Below, in pieces: positions 17,372 to 26,300 of a DNA stretch of 64,000 nucleotides (the first letter of the stretch is position 1; each line of letters starts with the position of its first letter). The notes under the pieces were generated by a model. It was not told the DNA's origin and ran no database searches. It saw nothing but the letters and a program-made list of their open reading frames with translations. The translations under genes and the position numbers were made by a program. The DNA comes from JBGQOG01 sp052113705 (GTDB lineage: Bacteria > Pseudomonadota > Alphaproteobacteria > Rhodobacterales > Rhodobacteraceae), in contig NZ_JBGQOG010000003.1 of assembly GCF_052113705.1 (NCBI RefSeq), positions 310,001 to 374,000 of the forward strand, given 5' to 3'.

Positions 17372-18433
17372 ATGCGGTTCGTGCCATTGCACCTGAGATC
17401 TGCGCTGAATTTGATCTGCCTTTATGCGCTGGCCACGGGCGCAGGCTGGGTCCTGTCCCGCCTCGGCGTGCCCCTTCCCTGGATGATCGGCCCGCTCATC
17501 CTCTCGGCGGCGACCTACATGAGTGGCCTGATGACGCAAAGGGTGCCGGTCAAGACCCGGCCCTTTGGCCAGATGACCATCGCAGCGCAGGTCGGGCTGG
17601 CGTTTACCCCTGCGGCGCTGTCGGCGCTCCTCTCGCTGGCACCGCTGATGATCGGCGCGGCCCTGGTCACCGCGGTTCTGGCCAGCGCTGTCGCCATCCT
17701 GACGGCGCGGATCGGTCACATGCGGTTGCCACAAGCCTTTCTGGCGACCTTTCCGACCAGCCCCGTTGAGGCGGCGGTCATGGCCGAAAAACTGGGCTGC
17801 GACCCCGCGCCCATCGTCCTGTCCCAGACGATGCGGATCGCGGCGGTGGTCATTCTGGTGCCGCTCTCGGTCTATGCGGTGGATGGCTGGCCGGACCGCA
17901 GCGGCTTTGTGCGCGGCGGGGCCTTTGACCCGCTTGGCAACGGCTTTCTGGCCGCGCTGGCCCTGACGGGGGCGCTTGTGTTCCGGAAGCTGCGGATCTC
18001 CAATCCCTATTTTCTGGGGCCTCTGGCGTTTTCTGCCGCCTCGGCCGCGGCGGGTCTGCACCCAACCGCCTTTCCGCCGATGATCCTCTCGGCCGCTCAG
18101 ATCGTGCTGGGAACCTGGCTGGGCAGCACTTTCCGGCGCGACCTCTTGCTGACAGGCCATCGTCTCATCGCCACCGCGGCAATGGGCACGCTGTTGCTGC
18201 TGGGGCTGATTTCGGCCTTTGCTCTGGCGCTCGCCGCCGCAACCGGGCTGGACTGGGAGATTCTGGTGCTGGGCCTTGCCCCCGGCGGTGTCACCGAGAT
18301 GGCGCTGACCGCAAAATTCCTGGGCGTTGATCTGGCACTGGTCACCGCCTTCCAACTGACCCGCATCTTTGTGTTCATGCCCAATATTCCATGGATGATC
18401 AGACTGATAGATCGGTTCGAAAGACGCCACTGA
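17372..18433 (+). CDS. AbrB family membrane protein, putative transporter
   Basis: A 353-residue membrane protein with about ten hydrophobic segments, arranged as two similar halves (PLPWMIGPLILSAATY in the first; NPYFLGPLAFSAASAAAG in the second). The diagnostic AbrB motif LAPGGVTEMALTAK is near 296-309. Despite the old name 'ammonia monooxygenase regulator', these are integral membrane proteins often found beside TTT and CoA-transferase genes and are probably organic-acid carriers. The ATG at 17372 directly follows AGGAAAGG. Confidence 0.82.
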   Translation: MRFVPLHLRSALNLICLYALATGAGWVLSRLGVPLPWMIGPLILSAATYMSGLMTQRVPVKTRPFGQMTIAAQVGLAFTPAALSALLSLAPLMIGAALVTAVLASAVAILTARIGHMRLPQAFLATFPTSPVEAAVMAEKLGCDPAPIVLSQTMRIAAVVILVPLSVYAVDGWPDRSGFVRGGAFDPLGNGFLAALALTGALVFRKLRISNPYFLGPLAFSAASAAAGLHPTAFPPMILSAAQIVLGTWLGSTFRRDLLLTGHRLIATAAMGTLLLLGLISAFALALAAATGLDWEILVLGLAPGGVTEMALTAKFLGVDLALVTAFQLTRIFVFMPNIPWMIRLIDRFERRH

Positions 18434-18584
18434 CCCAAACTTTGGGACGGCAATGCCCAAAAGGCTGCCAGTTCGGGCGGGTGACCCGCAGGATGACCGC
18501 GGCGCAGGTGTGGCGCGCGCGGCACGCTTGCGCGCAACGCGCCTTTCGCTTCGCGGATCGCATCATCAAACCATGGCAAGACCC

Positions 18585-19496
18585 CTAGCGCAGATCATGC
18601 GCGGCGCTTTCCGAGATGTGCTTTCTGATCCACGCAAGAAACTTGAGCAGCGGCGGCGAGGGCGTCTCGTCCTTTTCCCAGGTCAGATAATAGCTCTCGC
18701 CTGTCCGGCACCCCTCTGCAAAGGGTGTCAGCAGCGCCCCGGATTTCAATTGCTGCTGAACGAAATGGCGGTTCGCGATGGCAACGCCCATGTCCATCAG
18801 CGCGCCCTCATAGGCGAGCGAGCTGTTCTCGAACAGCAACCGGTTCTTCATCTCGATCCTGGCATTTCTGGAGGTGAGCCAGGATTGCCAATCATGCGGC
18901 CGCGCCATGGAATGCAACAGCTTCACCTTCGCCAGATCCTCGATCCGGCCGATGGGATGCGCGGCCAGAAAGGCGGGGGAGCACACAGGTATCAGCTCCA
19001 TATCCGCCAGTTTCTCAACGTGCAGCCCGGGCCAGTTGCCGTCGCCTCCGCGGATGGCGGCATCGAGGTTGTCGGTGTCGAAATTCGTGGCATCGGGCGA
19101 TGACGACAGCCGCACTTCGATGCGCGGATGCTCTTCGTGAAAGTCGTTGAGCCGGGGCATCAGCCAGCGGTGGGAAAACGTCACATAGGACCGAATTGCC
19201 AGAATGTTACGCTGCCCGCGGCGTGACACCTGCCGGGTCGTGTTCTCGATCGCCTGAAATGCGTTTGCGACGCCCGCATAAAGGGTCACACCTTCGCGCG
19301 TCAGCTCAAGCCCGCGGTTCAGCCGCTTGAACAAGATCACGCCCAGATACTCCTCCAGCACCCTGACCTGCCTGCTGACCGCAACCTGGCTCACATTCAA
19401 TTCTTCCGCGGCAACCGTCAGGCTGTTGTGACGCGCTGCAGCTTCAAAAGCCTTCAGCGGGTTCATCGGCGGCAGAACGCGATTGGGGGTATTCAT
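18585..19496 (-). CDS. LysR-family transcriptional regulator, GcvA-like
   Basis: 303 residues. The helix-turn-helix is LTVAAEELNVSQVAVSRQVR (about 25-44) and the GcvA-type linker reads NRGLELTREG; the effector domain includes AIRGGDGNWPGLHVEKLADMEL. It is a close paralogue of the LysR at 1905-2801. The gene is convergent with the AbrB permease and has a 299-bp spacer behind its start that carries two AGGAT-N3-ATCC sites. Its targets may be the nearby CoA-transferase and GH3 genes. Confidence 0.9.
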   Translation of the reverse strand: MNTPNRVLPPMNPLKAFEAAARHNSLTVAAEELNVSQVAVSRQVRVLEEYLGVILFKRLNRGLELTREGVTLYAGVANAFQAIENTTRQVSRRGQRNILAIRSYVTFSHRWLMPRLNDFHEEHPRIEVRLSSSPDATNFDTDNLDAAIRGGDGNWPGLHVEKLADMELIPVCSPAFLAAHPIGRIEDLAKVKLLHSMARPHDWQSWLTSRNARIEMKNRLLFENSSLAYEGALMDMGVAIANRHFVQQQLKSGALLTPFAEGCRTGESYYLTWEKDETPSPPLLKFLAWIRKHISESAAHDLR

Positions 19497-19556
19497 CTCT
19501 CACTTCCCGTCCTTTGCTGCCGTGCATCTTCTGCCGCAGGTGATGTAAATGCACAT

Positions 19557-19647
19557 AGGATCGCATCCACGACAGCCGACTATGTCTTGGCAAAGATATC
19601 ACGTCAATCAATCCAGACAGTCTGCACTCTGGCGAGAGGATTGCATC
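19557..19647. promoter_or_regulatory. two AGGAT-N3-ATCC sites in the spacer upstream of the LysR gene
   Basis: AGGATCGCATCC is at 19557-19568 and AGGATTGCATCCT, a perfect AGGAT-TGC-ATCCT palindrome, at 19635-19647. The centres are 78 bp apart. They sit in the 19497-19795 spacer, which has no gene. They could be operators of the divergent LysR gene; no regulator is proven. Confidence 0.35.
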
Positions 19648-19795
19648 CTAATGCCCCCTCAATTGATGCCACATTGAATGCATCCGGACGCCCCCGACAG
19701 GCGGGGCCGCCCCATTGGTCACCGCAGGCCAACGTCCGACGCGAAGAGCGCTGCGACATGCTGAGATCAGGTCCCGGTGGCTGCCAGAGCCGACG

Positions 19796-21505
19796 CTAAA
19801 AGAAGGGCAGCCCGCAGCGCAGATCCACCGGCGTCTGACCGCGGAACGGTATTTCGCCGGTAAGGGCGGCAACAACTGCCTGCTGTACCGGAAGCACCGC
19901 GCTATAGGCGTTCACATAGGTCGGGCAGTCGGGCATGTGGAACAGCAAGAAGGGCGAGCCGAGCGAGACATAAAGCGTCGGCAGATGTTGCCACATGCGC
20001 TGCATGCTCAGCGGGAAGGCGCCGTGCAGCCGCTCCCACTGAGGGCCCAGAACTTCTTTGCCCGAAAGCCCTTCGTCAGCCATGAGATAGAGCCCCAGAT
20101 CCTGATCGCGCACATCAAGGGGCGCACCTGGCATCACCCGCGTGATCTCGAAACCCAATGTTTCCAGCAGCGCCGGAATCTGCAGGTCCGGCAGCGCGGC
20201 CGAGGGGCTGCGGCGGTCCAGGGTTTCGGCCAGCAGGATCCGGCGGTGACGCTGCGGCGACAGGGGCAGAAGACCCTGCTTGTCCCTGACCAGCGTCACG
20301 CAGCTTTCCGCCACGTTGCGCGCCCATCGCTGATGCTCCGCACTGCCCAGCCGCTCCTCGCGCAGCGCCGGTGCCGGAAGCCCCGCGCGCGGATGATGCA
20401 GCCCCATCGACGCTTTGAGCGCCAGGATACGCAAGACAGCCTCATCGAGGCGCCGATGCGACAGCGCCCCGCGCGCAAGCCCGTCACGCAGGTGGCCGAT
20501 GTCTTCTGGCGTGTTCTGCGGGAACAACAGGATGTCACAGCCACTTTCGATGCACAAAGGCACGATGTCCCGGCGCGCACCGCAGGAGGTGAATCCCGCC
20601 ATGCCCGTCGCATCCGAGACGATGACACCGTTATAGCCCATCCGGCCCCGCAACAGCCCCTGCAATAGGTCGGCATTGAGCGAGGCAGGGAGGTGCGCTT
20701 CGCTCAATGCCGCATCGCCCAGATCCGCGTGGTAGGCGGAGAGGGTGATGTGTCCTGCCATGACCATGCGTATGTCCTTGCGGATCGCTGCGGCATAAAT
20801 CCGGCCGAAACTGGCCTGCCAGTCCGGCAGGGTCTGGGTGTTGTTGGTGGTAACAAAATGCTGGTCGCGCTCATCCAGCCCCTCGCCGGGAAAATGCTTG
20901 ATGCAGGCCACAAGACCATTGTCCCGCATGCCGTCCAGATAGGCAGAGACAAAGGAAATTGTCTGCGCGACATCATCCGAGAAGGCCCGCGTATTGACCG
21001 CATTCGCCCTGAAATTCAGCGCCAGATCTGCGACGGGCGTCCAGCTGACACCAAAGCCCAGATACCCCGCCTCCCGGGCAGCGATCGCCCCCATGCGATA
21101 GGCATTCTGCGGATCGCCGGTTGCCGCCACCGCCATTTGATTGGGGAACAGCGTGCCGCATTTGACACTGGCCTTTTCTGACATCTCGATATCGGCCGTC
21201 AAGAGCGGCGGAATCGCGGAATGCTGCAGCAAACGCGCGGCCGAGTGCCGCAATTCTTCTTCGGTGTAGCTGGGGAAACGGTGGACGCCGCCCAGCCCCA
21301 GCGCGACCACCGCGTCAATCGCGGCATCCGACAGATCGCGGCACATCGGCAGCACGACCTGCGCAATTTTCCCCTCGGTATCCAGACCGAGAAACCGCGC
21401 CTTCACCCAGTCCAGACCTGCCGCATCAAGATGAAACGGGGCAGCAGCCAGACAGGCATCGCTCAGGGGAAGGCCGGACATAGCTACACCGCTTTCTTGC
21501 GTCAT
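19796..21505 (-). CDS. glycoside hydrolase family 3 protein (beta-N-acetylhexosaminidase-like)
   Basis: 569 residues. The GH3 TIM-barrel has TADIE (103-107), the phosphate-like KHFPGEG loop (203-209) and the nucleophile Asp298 in VIVSDATGMAG, so the catalytic base framework is present. KHFPG is typical of the NagZ/hexosaminidase branch. A smaller C-terminal domain follows. No signal peptide is evident, so action is probably cytoplasmic on an imported oligosaccharide. An alternative start at 21481 (MSGLPLSD) would remove eight residues; neither start has a good ribosome site. It is divergent from the CoA-transferase gene, and a sugar-type ABC operon follows that. Confidence 0.82.
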   Translation of the reverse strand: MTQESGVAMSGLPLSDACLAAAPFHLDAAGLDWVKARFLGLDTEGKIAQVVLPMCRDLSDAAIDAVVALGLGGVHRFPSYTEEELRHSAARLLQHSAIPPLLTADIEMSEKASVKCGTLFPNQMAVAATGDPQNAYRMGAIAAREAGYLGFGVSWTPVADLALNFRANAVNTRAFSDDVAQTISFVSAYLDGMRDNGLVACIKHFPGEGLDERDQHFVTTNNTQTLPDWQASFGRIYAAAIRKDIRMVMAGHITLSAYHADLGDAALSEAHLPASLNADLLQGLLRGRMGYNGVIVSDATGMAGFTSCGARRDIVPLCIESGCDILLFPQNTPEDIGHLRDGLARGALSHRRLDEAVLRILALKASMGLHHPRAGLPAPALREERLGSAEHQRWARNVAESCVTLVRDKQGLLPLSPQRHRRILLAETLDRRSPSAALPDLQIPALLETLGFEITRVMPGAPLDVRDQDLGLYLMADEGLSGKEVLGPQWERLHGAFPLSMQRMWQHLPTLYVSLGSPFLLFHMPDCPTYVNAYSAVLPVQQAVVAALTGEIPFRGQTPVDLRCGLPFF

Positions 21506-21735
21506 TTTCGGTTGATGCGTTCTGATATCTTACAACAATCGGTCCGGTTTCCGAGGCCGCAGAGGTCAGTCCCGACCCAACTTTTTCGCAACAATCGCGG
21601 CCCTGAATGGCGTTGATTGTTCCGCGCTGCCAACCTTCAATAGACCGACCTTCAATCGGAGCCTCCCCCGAGGCGCCCCACCCCCGTTTGATGTCGGTGC
21701 GGCATCCGACTTGGCAAGCACTGCCGGAGCAGATC

Positions 21736-22953
21736 ATGAAAAAAGCGTTTGAGAACTTTCGCGTCGTCGATACGACGCATGTATTGGCCGGTCCGTTTGC
21801 CGCGTTTCAGCTGGCAACGCTCGGAGCCGAGGTGATCAAGGTTGAGGACCCCAACGACCCCGATCAGGCCCGCGCTCAGGGACCGGACCGTGCCATGAAT
21901 GATCGTGGCATGGGCACCGCCTTTCTGGGGCAGGCGTCCAACAAATCCTGCGTGGCGATCGATCTCAAAACACCTCAGGGCCGCGAGGCCATGCTGCGCC
22001 TGATCGACACCGCGGATGTTTTCATCGAAAACTACCGCCCCGGCGCCTTTGACGCTTTGGGCCTCGGCTATGCCGACATGAAGGCACGCAATCCGCGGCT
22101 GATCTATTGCTCATTGTCGGCTTTCGGTGCCACCGGGCCGCGCCGGGAACAGCGGGGATATGACAACATCATTCAGGCGTTTTCCGGCTTTATGGCGATG
22201 ACCGGCAATGATCCGGCGCAGCCTTTCAAATGTGGCGCGCCAATCATGGATTACGCTGCGGGCACCACGACAGCCTATGCAATCGCAGCGGCCCTGCTGC
22301 AGCGCGAGCGCAATCAGGGCAACGGCGTGCAGATCGACGTCTCGATGCTGGATGTTGCGATGATGTTTGCGACCTCACATGTCGCCGCCTATTTCTGGAA
22401 CGGCAAGGCGCCGCAGCCCAAGGGCAACACCTATGCTTTCGCCACCATCGGCATGTACCACGCGAGCGATGCGCCAATGATGGTTTCCGCCTCAAACCTC
22501 CAGCAACAGCGCAAGCTTTGGATGTTGCTGGGGCGGCCGGAGATGATCAAGGACACCAACAATCAGCGGCTTGATGACCATGCCGGTGAAGCCGAGGCAC
22601 TGTGTCAGGCCTTCGCCGCACGGACCGCCGATCATTGGGAAACCCATTTGAACGCCGCGGGCATCCCCTGTTCGCGCATTCGCGGTTTTGATGAGGCGCT
22701 CGCAGATCCACAGATCAAAGCGCGGCCGGTCTTGCACCGCTTTGCCGGGGACAGCGGCACCGTCGCCGGGATGACCACGACACTGGCCGGTTTCACCATG
22801 TCCGAAGGCGGCCCGTCGCTTGAGCATGTGCCGCAACCGGTCGGAGCGCAGACCCATAGTGTTCTTGCCAGCCTCGGGTACCGCGATGCCGAAATCGCCG
22901 AACTGCAGCGGCTTGGTGTGATCTCGGGATACGCCCCCGCACAGACCCTGTGA
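21736..22953 (+). CDS. class III CoA-transferase (CaiB/BaiF family)
   Basis: 405 residues from the ATG at 21736, which follows GGAG; upstream in-frame codons from 21607 look non-coding. The family N-terminus FRVVDTTHVLAGPF and Asp172 in GAPIMDYAAG are present. It aligns without gaps over the first 180 residues with the CoA-transferase at 8512-9744. The direct repeat ACCTTCAAT (21633-21641 and 21648-21656, 15-bp period) lies upstream and could be regulatory. The next gene is 225 bp away, so it may be a single-gene unit. Confidence 0.88.
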   Translation: MKKAFENFRVVDTTHVLAGPFAAFQLATLGAEVIKVEDPNDPDQARAQGPDRAMNDRGMGTAFLGQASNKSCVAIDLKTPQGREAMLRLIDTADVFIENYRPGAFDALGLGYADMKARNPRLIYCSLSAFGATGPRREQRGYDNIIQAFSGFMAMTGNDPAQPFKCGAPIMDYAAGTTTAYAIAAALLQRERNQGNGVQIDVSMLDVAMMFATSHVAAYFWNGKAPQPKGNTYAFATIGMYHASDAPMMVSASNLQQQRKLWMLLGRPEMIKDTNNQRLDDHAGEAEALCQAFAARTADHWETHLNAAGIPCSRIRGFDEALADPQIKARPVLHRFAGDSGTVAGMTTTLAGFTMSEGGPSLEHVPQPVGAQTHSVLASLGYRDAEIAELQRLGVISGYAPAQTL

Positions 22954-23004
22954 CATGGCCGGGACATCCCGTTTCACGCCCAGCACGCTCCAATAATACT
23001 CGCA

Positions 23005-23035
23005 TCAAAACAATAGCTTAAACAAATTGTTTTGA
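23005..23035 (+). promoter_or_regulatory. perfect inverted repeat, candidate operator of the sugar ABC operon
   Basis: TCAAAACAAT (23005-23014) and ATTGTTTTGA (23026-23035) are perfect 10-bp arms with an 11-bp spacer, 144 bp upstream of the binding-protein start. The AT-rich arms and lack of a T-run argue for a repressor site rather than a terminator of the upstream gene. An inner palindrome, AAACAA-A-TTGTTT, overlaps the right arm. Confidence 0.55.
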
Positions 23036-23178
23036 CGGGCCAAATCTAGATGGCGTTGACGACTGCCGGTCATTTCAAGCTGATTGTGACCAGAAATGAC
23101 AAAACTGCGACGCCATTTCGCAAACAGATAAACCGCGCCCCGCACAAGCGGGCGCACCGTCGGGGAGATACTTTCAAC

Positions 23179-24417
23179 ATGAGAAAAATCACGCAAACAG
23201 CCATCGGTGTGGTGATGCTTGGGGCGGTTCACCCCGCCGCGACGCAAGCGGCCGATCTTGAGGTTACCCATTGGTGGACCTCGGGATCCGAGGCCGCGGC
23301 GATCCGGGTGATTGCGGATGCTTTCGAGAAATCGGGCAACAAATGGGTGGACGGCGCCATCGCGGGGGCGGGCGGCGTCGCCCGCCCCCTGATCACCAGC
23401 CGGATCACCGGCGGCGATCCGATGGCTGCGACGCAATTCACCCACAGCTCGGCCATGCGCGAGCTGATCGAAGCCGGGTTCATGCGCGACGTGACCGCCC
23501 TCGCGGAATCCGAAGGCTGGAAGGACAAGATCTTTCCGCAGGAATTGCTCGACAGCTGCACCTTTGAGGGCAAACTTTACTGCGTGCCTTCCAACATCCA
23601 TTCGCAGCAATGGCTTTGGCTGAACAATTCGGTCTTCGTCAATGCCGGCCTTGCCGTGCCGCAAAACTGGAACGAGCTGGTGGCCGCCGCGCCGGCGCTG
23701 CGCGAAAAGGGCATCATTCCGCTGGCGCAGGGGCAGCAGGCCTGGCAGCAACAGCTGATGTTCAACGTGCTGATGGTGTCGATCGGCGGGCCGGATCTGT
23801 TCAAGCGGGTCTATGGCGACCTCGATGCGGATTATGCGGCGGGCCCGGAAGTGGCCAAGGTATTCGCGGCGGCCGCCGAGGCCCGCGACATGATGCAGGG
23901 CTCCAATGTGCAGGAATGGAACCTCGCCACCCGTCTGGTGATTGACGGCCGGGCCGCGGGACAGGTCATGGGCGACTGGGTTCAGGGTGAGTTCACGCAA
24001 TCGGGCATGACGGCGGGCGCGGATTTCACCTGCCTGCCCGGTCTGGGCGTGCATGAATATATCACCGCCGCGGGCGATGCCTTCTATTTCCCCAAGATCG
24101 ATACCCCCGACATCATGGCCGCGCAGGATGCGCTGGCCAGCGCCATCGTGGATCCGAAGACTCAGGTTGCCTTCACCATGGCCAAAGGCGCGCTGCCGAT
24201 CCGCCGCGATGTCGAGCTGACGGATGCGACGCCCTGCATGCGCAAAGGGATGGACATCCTGCAAGAAGGCCATGTGATCGAAAGCATCAACACGATGGTC
24301 TCGCCCGATACCGTGGGCCGGATCACCGATCTGGTGGTCGAGTTTTTCGCCGACCCGGGGTTCAAGCCTGAAACGGCCCAGGAAGAATTTTCCAAGATCA
24401 TCGCCACGGCCGATTGA
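23179..24417 (+). CDS. ABC transporter extracellular sugar-binding protein
   Basis: 412 residues with a signal peptide (MRKITQTAIGVVMLGAV..., cleavage near TQAA). The mature start DLEVTHWWTSGSEAAAIRVIADAF and the loop GGVARPLITSRITGGDPMAATQF match the glucose/mannose-type branch of family 1 solute-binding proteins. ATG 23179 follows GGGGAGA; the codons back to 23050 are probably untranslated. First gene of an SBP-permease-permease-ATPase operon. The GH3 enzyme nearby suggests the cargo may be a short glycoside, but this is inference. Confidence 0.88.
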   Translation: MRKITQTAIGVVMLGAVHPAATQAADLEVTHWWTSGSEAAAIRVIADAFEKSGNKWVDGAIAGAGGVARPLITSRITGGDPMAATQFTHSSAMRELIEAGFMRDVTALAESEGWKDKIFPQELLDSCTFEGKLYCVPSNIHSQQWLWLNNSVFVNAGLAVPQNWNELVAAAPALREKGIIPLAQGQQAWQQQLMFNVLMVSIGGPDLFKRVYGDLDADYAAGPEVAKVFAAAAEARDMMQGSNVQEWNLATRLVIDGRAAGQVMGDWVQGEFTQSGMTAGADFTCLPGLGVHEYITAAGDAFYFPKIDTPDIMAAQDALASAIVDPKTQVAFTMAKGALPIRRDVELTDATPCMRKGMDILQEGHVIESINTMVSPDTVGRITDLVVEFFADPGFKPETAQEEFSKIIATAD

Positions 24418-24436
24418 CGCAGCACCCTTTGTGACT

Positions 24437-24475
24437 TGGCGCGGCCGCGGCTGCGCCAGTCCTTTCCCTTTTCTG
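24437..24475 (+). terminator. intercistronic hairpin between binding-protein and permease genes
   Basis: TGGCGC (24437-24442) pairs with GCGCCA (24453-24458), with an inner GCC/GGC stem, followed by a T-rich stretch to 24475. Partial termination here would lower permease relative to binding-protein levels, a common arrangement in ABC operons. Confidence 0.45.
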
Positions 24476-24492
24476 AAACCGGAGGTTACCCG

Positions 24493-25386
24493 ATGTCGCA
24501 CAGCGGCAAACCGGCGGGGCTGTTCAAAAACCTGAGCGCAAAAGTCGCTGCCATCCCGATGGTGGTGACCGCGCTGGTGGTCTTTGTCGGGTTCTCTGTC
24601 TGGACCATCATCTATTCCTTCACCAACTCCCGTCTGCTGCCGAGCACGAAATGGGTGGGGCTGGCGCAATATGAGCGGCTTTGGGAGACCCGCCGCTGGT
24701 TGATTTCAATCGAAAATCTGGCGATCTATGGCGCGCTGATGCTGGTGCTCTCGCTGGTGGTGGGTTTCCTGCTGGCCGCGCTGATTGATCAGAAGATCCG
24801 CTTTGAGGATGGGTTCCGCACCATCTTTCTCTATCCCTATGCGCTCAGCTTCATCGTTACAGGGCTGGTCTGGCAATGGATGCTCAATCCGGAGTTCGGC
24901 ATCCAGCAGACGGTGCGCAGCTTTGGTTTCGAGAGCTTCACCTTCGATCCGCTCTACAACCCGGAACTGGTGCTTTATGGCGTGCTGATTGCCGGGCTCT
25001 GGCATGGCAGCGGGCTGGTCATGTGCCTGATGCTCGCCGGTCTGCGCGGGATCGACGAAGACGTCTGGAAAGCCACCAGGGTTGACGGGATTCCGGCGTG
25101 GAAAACCTATCTGCTGGTGGTCATCCCGATGATGCGCCCGGTTTTCGTGACCACGCTGGTGCTGATCACCTCGTCGATCATCAAGCTCTACGATCTTGTC
25201 ATTGCGCAAACCGGCGGCGGCCCGGGCCTGTCGTCCGAAGTGCCCGCCAAATTCGTTTTCGACTCCATGTTCGTCTCACAAAACCTCGCGCAGGGCTTTG
25301 CTGCCTCGGCGATGATGCTGGTCGCGGTGATCTTCGTGATCATTCCCTGGGCCTATCTGGAATTCGGAGGCAAGAAAAATGGCTGA
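24493..25386 (+). CDS. sugar ABC transporter permease (MalF type)
   Basis: 297 residues with six hydrophobic segments. The cytoplasmic EAA-like loop is DEDVWKATRVDGIPAWKTYLLVVIPMMRP (about 195-223), which contacts the ATPase. GGAGG at 24481 fixes the ATG at 24493 and excludes an in-frame ATG at 24436. It overlaps the next permease gene by 8 bp. Confidence 0.9.
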   Translation: MSHSGKPAGLFKNLSAKVAAIPMVVTALVVFVGFSVWTIIYSFTNSRLLPSTKWVGLAQYERLWETRRWLISIENLAIYGALMLVLSLVVGFLLAALIDQKIRFEDGFRTIFLYPYALSFIVTGLVWQWMLNPEFGIQQTVRSFGFESFTFDPLYNPELVLYGVLIAGLWHGSGLVMCLMLAGLRGIDEDVWKATRVDGIPAWKTYLLVVIPMMRPVFVTTLVLITSSIIKLYDLVIAQTGGGPGLSSEVPAKFVFDSMFVSQNLAQGFAASAMMLVAVIFVIIPWAYLEFGGKKNG

Positions 25387-26296
25387 TGTATCTGTGACTT
25401 CCGCGCGCCGCAGCACAGCAGCTGCCGCAGGCCCAAGGCCGCGCCCTGCCCTGTCGCGCCGCAATATCATCGTCTACGGCATTCTCGGCCTGCTGGCCTT
25501 CTATTACCTGCTGCCGATCTATGTGATGATCATGACCTCGCTCAAAGGCATGCCCGAGATCCGGGTGGGCAATATCTTTGCTCCGCCCGTGGCCATCACC
25601 TTTGAGCCCTGGGTCAAGGCCTGGTCTTCGGTCTGCACCGGGCTGAACTGTGACGGGCTGTCGCGCGGCTTTCTGAACTCGATCAAGATCACCGTGCCCT
25701 CGGTCTTCTTCTCGATCGCGGTGGCTTCGGTGAATGGCTATGCGCTGTCGATGTGGCGCTTCAAAGGTGCCAATATCTTCTTCACCATCCTGATCATCGG
25801 CGCCTTCATCCCCTATCAGGTGATGATCTATCCGATGGTGATCTTGCTGCGCGAAATCGGGCTTTACGGCGATCTGGCGGGGCTGGTTCTGGTGCATACG
25901 ATCTTCGGGATGCCGATCCTGACCCTGCTCTTTCGCAACTACTTCTCATCGGTCCCCGAGGAACTCTTCAAGGCCGCCCGCGTCGATGGTGCGGGGTTCT
26001 GGGTGATCTTCTTCAAGATCATGCTGCCGATGGCCCTGCCGATCTTTGTCGTGGCCGTCATCCTGCAGACCACGGCGATCTGGAATGACTTTCTCTTCGG
26101 GGTGATCTTCACCAAGCCGGACAACTACCCGATGACGGTTCAGCTGAACAACATCGTCAACTCCGTGACGGGCGTCAAAGAATACAACGTCAACATGGCC
26201 GCAACCCTGCTGTCCGGCGTCGTCCCCCTCACCATCTATTTCCTCTCAGGCAAACTCTTCGTGCGTGGCATCGCTGCTGGCGCGGTGAAAGGATAA
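25379..26296 (+). CDS. carbohydrate ABC transporter permease (MalG type)
   Basis: 305 residues, six hydrophobic segments. The EAA loop is PEELFKAARVDGAGFWVIFFKIMLPMALP, near 190-218, and the end FVRGIAAGAVKG is typical of MalG-type subunits. The start overlaps the end of the preceding permease gene, so the two are co-translated. It pairs with the MalF-type protein to form the transmembrane channel. Confidence 0.92.
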   Translation: MADVSVTSARRSTAAAAGPRPRPALSRRNIIVYGILGLLAFYYLLPIYVMIMTSLKGMPEIRVGNIFAPPVAITFEPWVKAWSSVCTGLNCDGLSRGFLNSIKITVPSVFFSIAVASVNGYALSMWRFKGANIFFTILIIGAFIPYQVMIYPMVILLREIGLYGDLAGLVLVHTIFGMPILTLLFRNYFSSVPEELFKAARVDGAGFWVIFFKIMLPMALPIFVVAVILQTTAIWNDFLFGVIFTKPDNYPMTVQLNNIVNSVTGVKEYNVNMAATLLSGVVPLTIYFLSGKLFVRGIAAGAVKG

Positions 26297-26300
26297 AGAC

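Noticed and set aside
18434..18470. CCCAAA..TTTGGG hairpin as terminator between abrB and LysR genes
   Set aside because: Loop of only about two bases and no T-run.
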